From NCBI GenBank assembly GCA_005788145.1, contig SXYY01000045.1, forward strand, positions 1 to 11,726: a stretch of 11,726 nt of DNA. Direction: 5' to 3'. This DNA comes from Bacteroidota bacterium. Its GTDB lineage: Bacteria; Bacteroidota; Bacteroidia; NS11-12g; UBA955. The translations under genes and the position numbers were made by a program. Shown here one piece after another: positions 7,047 to 11,726 of this stretch. The notes beneath the pieces are model-generated. The model had not been told where the DNA came from and made no database searches. It worked only from the letters and a program-made list of their open reading frames with translations. Position 1 is the first letter of the stretch. Each line of letters starts with the position of its first letter.

Positions 7047-7346
7047 ATGATGCAGAAATTGACCTACTTAGCACTCGCTGGTTTGGTATTATCCTTCCAA
7101 GCATGTGGCACGCTGTCCACAATACCCGCCATTGATTTAACCTCAGCAGCCACCAACTTACCCAGCGTTCCAATGCAAAAGAAGCTAAGTCAGGATGAAT
7201 CGGCCTCCGGACTCAAAGAAGCCTTCATCAAAGGGGTAGGTGTTGGTACAGATCAACTACAAAAAGCACTGCGTAAAGGCCCAATTCAACGCACCTATGA
7301 ATTGCTAAAAAAGGTTTTTGATTACGCCGATAAAAACCAAAATTAA
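7047..7346 (+). CDS. Small predicted lipoprotein with a DUF4197-like N-terminal segment
   Basis: A 99-residue protein starting with tandem ATG codons. Residues 1-19 form a short signal peptide with a Lys and a Leu/Ala-rich core, and a lipobox-like SFQAC puts the lipidated Cys at residue 20 (the -3 Phe is unusual but tolerated in this phylum). After a Ser/Thr/Pro linker comes LSQDESASGLKEAFIKGVGVG (about 48-68), which recalls the opening helix of DUF4197 proteins (LS..E..SGLKEAL..G). DUF4197 proteins run to about 220-240 residues. Here the reading stops soon after an amphipathic, Lys-rich helix (YELLKKVFDYADK). It may therefore be a shortened relative, a truncation remnant or a different helical lipoprotein. 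The family link is tentative. It lies 26 bases upstream of the TonB-dependent receptor and is probably co-transcribed with it. Confidence 0.7.
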   Translation: MMQKLTYLALAGLVLSFQACGTLSTIPAIDLTSAATNLPSVPMQKKLSQDESASGLKEAFIKGVGVGTDQLQKALRKGPIQRTYELLKKVFDYADKNQN

Positions 7347-7372
7347 TCCTTGTAGCCCTTTCGCTGATTCAA

Positions 7373-10030
7373 TTGAAACGCTATTGCATCTTTGGTCTGT
7401 TACTGTTATTTGGAATCTTACCAAAGGCAACGAGTGCACAATCAGCGGTATTAAATCAGTATGTTAACATCCAGTATCACGGTAGTCAATTCACGGCCGT
7501 TTTGGACTTGTTCACACAGCAAACTGGTTACAACTTTGCTTTCAATACCCAATTATTGCCACTGCCAAAACAACACAATATCCATTATCAGAACATCAAG
7601 GCAGAAAAAGCACTGCGCGATTTTTTACAACAAAACGGCCTCGATTTTCAAGTATCCAATTCCACCATCATCTTGAAGAAATGGGCGCCTAGCAAACCCA
7701 TAAGACAGTACTTTCTCACAGGTCGCGTTTTGCAAGCACCTACCGGTGAGCGTTTGGTGAAGGCCATTGTACAAATTCCACAGTGTAGAGAGTACACTTA
7801 CACGGATGAATTTGGGATGTTCAAAATTGCTTTGCCAGAAAACATCAATGCCCGCGTTGATACACTGTTACTATCGGTTTATTACCCGGGTTACGAACCC
7901 TATTTTGATACCCTTTTCGGACAGCGAGATTATTTCATCACTGCCAAATTACAGCCCCATATCGAGCGTATTGAAGCCACTTTGGTCATCGCGAACAAAA
8001 ATCAACATCGATTATCGGTGATTCACGGCCAATCTGATCAAATTTGTCTTTCATCGGCCAAATTACAGCAAATCCCCGCATTGCTTGGTGAAGGGGATGT
8101 CATGCGCGCGCTAAGCATGAACCCAGGGGTAGTCAGCGGCTCTGAAGGGATGCTTGGCATATATGTTAGGGGTGGTGCGGCCGATCAAAACCTTGTTCTG
8201 CTGGATGATGTGCCCGTTTTCAATGCGTATCATTTGTACGGCGTTTTTGGCATCTTCAATGGTGATATTGTAAAAAGTGCCCAAATGAATCGTGGCACGT
8301 TTTCAACGGAACACGGGGGGCGCTTGAGCAGTGTCATTTCCGTACAATCCATGGATGGAAATGAAAACCAATGGTCTGGCAATGTCACCATGGGCGCCTT
8401 AACCAGTAAAACCTTTCTACAAGGCCCCCTGTGGAAGAAAAGAACCACTATTGCCATGGCATTCCGCCGTTCCAATTTTGATCTTCTCACCCAAACCATT
8501 GCCAATGCCGTTTTCAAGGATAGCAACAACATCAACCGTTACAATTTTTGGGATTTTAACACCAAAATTAACCACCGGTTTAGCGAAAAAAGCAATCTAT
8601 CGCTCACATTATACGCGGGAAGAGATCGTGCATTTTTTATCGACAAAGATTATGGAGAGGCTAACGAAATTAGCATTTACCAAAAGAGAGAGCAGGGTAA
8701 CCTTTGGGGCAATCAATTGGGGAGTTTAAAATGGCAATACTTTTTCAATAGGCGGATTCGCTTCACAGCCAAAGCCCATTACACCGACTATTCCTTTACC
8801 CAGCACAATGACTTTCACTACCGTTTACGCAATGAAACAGATCCCGGAAAAAACAAAGACAACTACACCAATTACAACTTAAAAAATGGATTGAGAGATG
8901 TTTCGGCCGATGGCAAATTTGATATCCAATGGAATAGATACCTCGGACTTAAAATTGGCGGAGGTTACATTCAGCACACATTTACTCCGGGTGACCGAAC
9001 CTTAGAAACCCAATTTGATTCGGTATCTAGGACTTACCAATACAACGATAAAAAAGTTATCACCCCTGAGATTTTTACCTACACCAACATTGAATTTCAT
9101 CACCCCAAATGGGGCTTTCTGGACTTCGGCACACGGGTTTCCTACTTTGGATTAGAAGACAAACAGTTTTATATCCGCCCGGAGCCACGCTTGAACTATC
9201 GCTACCGCTTAGCCCCCCAAATATGGTTGAAAGCCGCGGCCTCCCAGAACGTACAATTCTTTCACCAGTTAAACAATCTCACCATGGGTTTGCCATCCGA
9301 TCTGTGGGTGCCATCGAATGCACAATATGCGCCTGCACAAGCCAAACAACTATCTTTTGGCACTACGCTTACCAAAACCAAATACCAATACAGTGTAGAG
9401 TATTTTCAGAAACAATTCATGAATTTGCTAGAATACCGCGATAATGCTGCCTACATCACGAGCGCACAGAACTGGGAAAAAACAGTGGCGCAAGGGATTG
9501 GGGAAGCTGAGGGACTAGAGTGTTTGATAGAAAAAAGAACAGGGAAATTAACCGGTTGGGCCAGCTATTCTCTGATTTACAATAACCGCCAATTTGCCGA
9601 ATTAAACCAGGGTAAAATATTTCCTTCGCGATACGACCGCCGCCACAATTTCTATTTGGTGGGAATATATCGCTTATCACAACAGATCATTATCAGTGGC
9701 AGTTGGACCTATAATTCGGGTTTTGCCTACACACTGCCGATAGGTGTTTATCAATCACCCACGCCCCAAGATCCGTATGCAGAAGTTTTTATTTATGGAA
9801 ATCGCAACAACGCCAGAACGCGCGACAATCACCGACTCGATATCTCAACCCAATACAACGTAAAGCATAAGCTATTTTCAGAAACTTGGTCGATTGGAAT
9901 CTATAATGTCTACAACCGACAAAATCCATTTTTTATCACTTTTGCGTATGACGGCCAAGGTCAAAGACGATTGACACAACTATCATTGTTGCCAATTTTA
10001 CCCCACATCAATTACCAAATTTCATTTTGA
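7373..10030 (+). CDS. TonB-dependent outer-membrane receptor with STN, carboxypeptidase-regulatory-like and plug domains
   Basis: An 885-residue outer-membrane active transporter that imports an unknown ligand using TonB energy. The order is signal peptide (1-22, ending TSAQ), STN secretin/TonB short domain (about 25-103), a carboxypeptidase-regulatory-like beta-sandwich (about 113-195, with TGRVL, TDEFGMFKI and LLLSVYYPGY), plug (about 225-330) and a 22-strand barrel ending INYQISF. The plug is typical of this phylum: GEGDVMRALSMNPGV, GIYVRGGAADQNLVLLDDVPV and the STEHGGRLSSV block. The start is TTG (7373-7375); the next in-frame ATG is far inside the mature protein and the TTG gives a perfect MKRYCIFG signal start. 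An STN domain often marks receptors that signal through FecR/ECF sigma pairs, but no such pair is in the window. The DUF4249 lipoprotein just downstream is a known frequent neighbour of this receptor type. Substrate is not predictable from sequence. Confidence 0.95.
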   Translation: MKRYCIFGLLLLFGILPKATSAQSAVLNQYVNIQYHGSQFTAVLDLFTQQTGYNFAFNTQLLPLPKQHNIHYQNIKAEKALRDFLQQNGLDFQVSNSTIILKKWAPSKPIRQYFLTGRVLQAPTGERLVKAIVQIPQCREYTYTDEFGMFKIALPENINARVDTLLLSVYYPGYEPYFDTLFGQRDYFITAKLQPHIERIEATLVIANKNQHRLSVIHGQSDQICLSSAKLQQIPALLGEGDVMRALSMNPGVVSGSEGMLGIYVRGGAADQNLVLLDDVPVFNAYHLYGVFGIFNGDIVKSAQMNRGTFSTEHGGRLSSVISVQSMDGNENQWSGNVTMGALTSKTFLQGPLWKKRTTIAMAFRRSNFDLLTQTIANAVFKDSNNINRYNFWDFNTKINHRFSEKSNLSLTLYAGRDRAFFIDKDYGEANEISIYQKREQGNLWGNQLGSLKWQYFFNRRIRFTAKAHYTDYSFTQHNDFHYRLRNETDPGKNKDNYTNYNLKNGLRDVSADGKFDIQWNRYLGLKIGGGYIQHTFTPGDRTLETQFDSVSRTYQYNDKKVITPEIFTYTNIEFHHPKWGFLDFGTRVSYFGLEDKQFYIRPEPRLNYRYRLAPQIWLKAAASQNVQFFHQLNNLTMGLPSDLWVPSNAQYAPAQAKQLSFGTTLTKTKYQYSVEYFQKQFMNLLEYRDNAAYITSAQNWEKTVAQGIGEAEGLECLIEKRTGKLTGWASYSLIYNNRQFAELNQGKIFPSRYDRRHNFYLVGIYRLSQQIIISGSWTYNSGFAYTLPIGVYQSPTPQDPYAEVFIYGNRNNARTRDNHRLDISTQYNVKHKLFSETWSIGIYNVYNRQNPFFITFAYDGQGQRRLTQLSLLPILPHINYQISF

Positions 10031-10086
10031 TCCACCGAACAACATACCATACGAATCCTGGACCATGCAAATCGCAATGCACAAAG

Positions 10087-10983
10087 ATGCGATTAGGATT
10101 CACCGTATTCATGTTGATGTTGGCTTCGTGCAGTCGAGAAATTGTTGTTCCACAACCTGATGAATTGGCGGAAGGGCCTGTAATTGAATGCATTATTGAA
10201 GCAGGTAATCAACATTTGGTGAAGTACTCCAGGGTTGTACCTATCTCCGAACCCTTCGTTTTACCCAACCAAGCCCACATCACACTGGAAATTTCTGGAA
10301 CGCAGAGTGCAGCTGCTTCGAACCTTTCTCCAGGGAGTTTTATGATCAACAATTTCCCCGTCAGAGCCAGAGACAGTTTCCACTTCCGATTATTCTCTCC
10401 AACGGACACCCTGATTGTAAGTGATGCAATGCCATCGAATGTGGTTCTCACCAAAACCGATACGCTTACACAAGCCATCGCCGGCATTGGCCTGACACAA
10501 GTGTTTTCATTTCAGTTCAGAGATAGTGCCATTGACGAAAACTACTACAGATTGTCGGCATCCCGACAAATAAAGAAGTACATTTTTGGCTCCAGTGGCC
10601 AAAAAATCGACAGTACAATCGGATGGCAAACCATGAAAATCGACGGCAACGAAACCCCGTTTGTTCGGAATAATTTCAATAACTACACAGAACAAGAAAT
10701 TCTATTCTCGGATGAAATTTTCAACGGCGTACTATCAACATTTCGATTTCATAATTTGTTGCCATTTCAGAATACCGCCGCTGAAAAAACATTATCGGTT
10801 TTGGTAACGTTAGAAAATATTTCCTTTGCGACCTACCAATATTACAATTCGCGGGCAGAGCATTTGTGGAGTCAAAAATCCATTACTCAGTTACCCGGCC
10901 CCGTTCAAACCAACATTCCCAACGGATATGGCATTGTGGGTGCTACCACAAGCACAAATTGGCTAATCGTTTACCCTCGCTAG
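10087..10983 (+). CDS. DUF4249-type lipoprotein, partner of the TonB-dependent receptor
   Basis: A 298-residue lipoprotein of unknown biochemical function. I choose ATG at 10087, which gives MRLGFTVFMLMLASC: a basic start, short hydrophobic core and an LASC lipobox with Cys15. The reading frame is open back to a TTG at 10027 that overlaps the receptor stop, but that start would put 20 polar residues before the signal. The mature N-terminus is followed by the pattern of DUF4249: a VIECIIEAGNQHLVKYSRV strand region, an ITLEISG strand, a short GSFMINNFPV segment, then RDSFHFRLFSP and SDAMPSNV, which echo the family's 'Y.L.I..p.g....a...mP' block. DUF4249 genes usually follow TonB-dependent receptors in Bacteroidota, as here (56 bases apart), so the product probably helps capture or bind ligand at the cell surface. 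The family call is from motif memory. Its stop shares the CTAG tetranucleotide with the convergent gene. Confidence 0.85.
   Translation: MRLGFTVFMLMLASCSREIVVPQPDELAEGPVIECIIEAGNQHLVKYSRVVPISEPFVLPNQAHITLEISGTQSAAASNLSPGSFMINNFPVRARDSFHFRLFSPTDTLIVSDAMPSNVVLTKTDTLTQAIAGIGLTQVFSFQFRDSAIDENYYRLSASRQIKKYIFGSSGQKIDSTIGWQTMKIDGNETPFVRNNFNNYTEQEILFSDEIFNGVLSTFRFHNLLPFQNTAAEKTLSVLVTLENISFATYQYYNSRAEHLWSQKSITQLPGPVQTNIPNGYGIVGATTSTNWLIVYPR
10980..10983. other. Shared stop-codon palindrome CTAG between convergent genes
   Basis: The tetranucleotide CTAG contains TAG on the plus strand (10981-10983, end of the DUF4249 gene) and TAG on the minus strand (10982-10980, end of the secreted-protein gene). 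The two genes overlap by these four bases, so no terminator fits between them. Confidence 0.9.
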
Positions 10984-11606
10984 TCAAGCAAAAAATGGGC
11001 TGTAATCACCGTGGGCGGGCGCAAAACCAATGCACTGCTGGAACCCAATTTGATAATACCCTGACTTTCCATGCTCAAAGACATGACCTGATTAATACGG
11101 TATTCCACACCAAAATGCATTTGACCTACTAAATTCACCTCAACGGGTGAAAAGAAAAAGTCAATAACCTCGGGGTCCTGAAAAATCTCTATTCCACCTC
11201 CGGTGCCGTAAAAATAGGTCCAATGTGTATTCACTTGTTTGCGACGTTCCTTATCCAGCCTTAATCCCAACCATTGAATTTCTTCCAACTCAGAGATATT
11301 GGCACCAAATGATATCCTCAAACCTCGGTTGCTTTTGTAACGTCGATACGTGATCCCATACATGTTTTGCTGTATCGGAATTGCATTGAAAGGCAACACT
11401 TGCTGTAGCAAATACGAAGTATTAAATCCCATGAACTGCTGCCTTAAACGCGCCGATTGAATCGGGGCCCCCTTGGTTGTTCCAACCGCCTGTCTCGGCA
11501 CCACAGCAATGGTTTTCACGCTTACTGAGGAATCTGTTCCCGTATTTGCATATTGTCCCATCAAATTTGAACCACATAGTAGCAGGAGAAAAAGAAAGGC
11601 CCTCAT
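10980..11606 (-). CDS. Secreted protein of unknown function, possible small outer-membrane barrel
   Basis: A 208-residue protein I do not recognise. The ATG at 11606-11604 gives MRAFLFLLLLCGSNLMGQ, a clear signal peptide with likely cleavage near residue 17-18. A low-complexity Ser/Thr/Val stretch follows (to about residue 45). Then come alternating-hydrophobic segments that look like beta-strands (MYGITYRRYKSNRGLRISFGA, WTYFYGTGGGIEIF, LVGQMHFGVEYRI, VMSLSMESQGIIKLG). It ends ITAHFLLD rather than in an aromatic residue. The gene starts 3 bases after the stop of the upstream partial gene, so the two form an operon. Its end looks related to that partial protein's end, as if the two were paralogues. 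Its stop codon overlaps the end of the convergent DUF4249 gene. Confidence 0.8.
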   Translation of the reverse strand: MRAFLFLLLLCGSNLMGQYANTGTDSSVSVKTIAVVPRQAVGTTKGAPIQSARLRQQFMGFNTSYLLQQVLPFNAIPIQQNMYGITYRRYKSNRGLRISFGANISELEEIQWLGLRLDKERRKQVNTHWTYFYGTGGGIEIFQDPEVIDFFFSPVEVNLVGQMHFGVEYRINQVMSLSMESQGIIKLGSSSALVLRPPTVITAHFLLD

Positions 11607-11609
11607 TTC

Positions 11610-11726
11610 CTAAAATTGAACGGTTAAAAACAATGCAATCGGCACCATGGGTATCACCGAAAAGGTAGTTTTGCTCTCCAAAGTAGTATTGCTACCATTG
11701 ACCGAGAAAAATCGTTCTGTTTGCAA
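11610..11726 (-). CDS. C-terminal fragment of a probable outer-membrane protein, 5' end beyond the window
   Basis: The minus strand is open from the window edge for 38 codons to a TAG at 11612-11610. The fragment (starting LQTERFFSVNGS, ending ALFLTVQF) has alternating hydrophobic residues in its last strand and a terminal Phe, the usual recognition signal of BAM-inserted barrels. It is 3 bases upstream of the next gene's ATG, an operon-like spacing. Most of the protein lies outside the window, so its family cannot be judged. Confidence 0.7.
   Translation of the reverse strand: MQTERFFSVNGSNTTLESKTTFSVIPMVPIALFLTVQF

Noticed and set aside
10027..10086. Longer DUF4249 reading from TTG at 10027, overlapping the receptor stop
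   Set aside because: It would place 20 polar residues before the signal peptide; ATG 10087 gives a proper lipoprotein signal with LASC.
1..11726. Search for CRISPR arrays, tRNAs, insertion sequences, phage or toxin-antitoxin genes
   Set aside because: No repeated spacer structure, cloverleaf, transposase motif or small paired genes of that kind were seen; the window is continuous housekeeping and envelope genes.

Overview
The window looks like chromosomal DNA from a member of the Bacteroidota. The evidence is a DUF6089–uppS–bamA gene order, a SusC/FecA-type TonB-dependent receptor followed by a DUF4249 lipoprotein, possible -7 elements of the TAnnTTTG type used by this phylum, and no clear Shine-Dalgarno sequences. 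The order below phylum cannot be fixed from this stretch. The window is fully packed: no gap exceeds about 110 bases, and I see no tRNA, rRNA, CRISPR array, insertion sequence or phage gene.

Left to right: (1) the 3' half of an ALDH7-type aldehyde dehydrogenase (+, 5' end outside the window). (2) Convergent with it, a tight minus-strand operon read from 6012 down to 863: two tandem DUF6089-like outer-membrane/periplasmic proteins, undecaprenyl diphosphate synthase (uppS) and the outer-membrane assembly factor bamA, with gaps of 2, 12 and 3 bases. This is an envelope-biogenesis operon: UppS makes the lipid carrier for peptidoglycan and surface polysaccharide, and BamA inserts beta-barrel proteins. 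(3) A minus-strand class I SAM-dependent methyltransferase of unknown substrate. (4) Divergent from it, a plus-strand set: a short lipoprotein resembling the start of DUF4197, an 885-residue TonB-dependent receptor with an N-terminal STN domain, and a DUF4249 lipoprotein, probably a surface-exposed partner of the receptor. (5) Convergent with that set, a minus-strand pair at the right edge: a secreted protein of unknown function and the last 38 codons of a probable outer-membrane protein.

Almost every product is exported or acts on the envelope. The most unusual features are small in scale. At least four genes have no credible start other than TTG. The DUF6089 gene is duplicated in tandem. 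The divergent pair has mirrored -7-like boxes touching both start codons. An 8-bp hairpin or operator-like dyad lies upstream of the bam operon. One convergent pair shares the palindrome CTAG as both stop codons. I found no convincing novel multi-gene system; most of this is ordinary Bacteroidota envelope biology.
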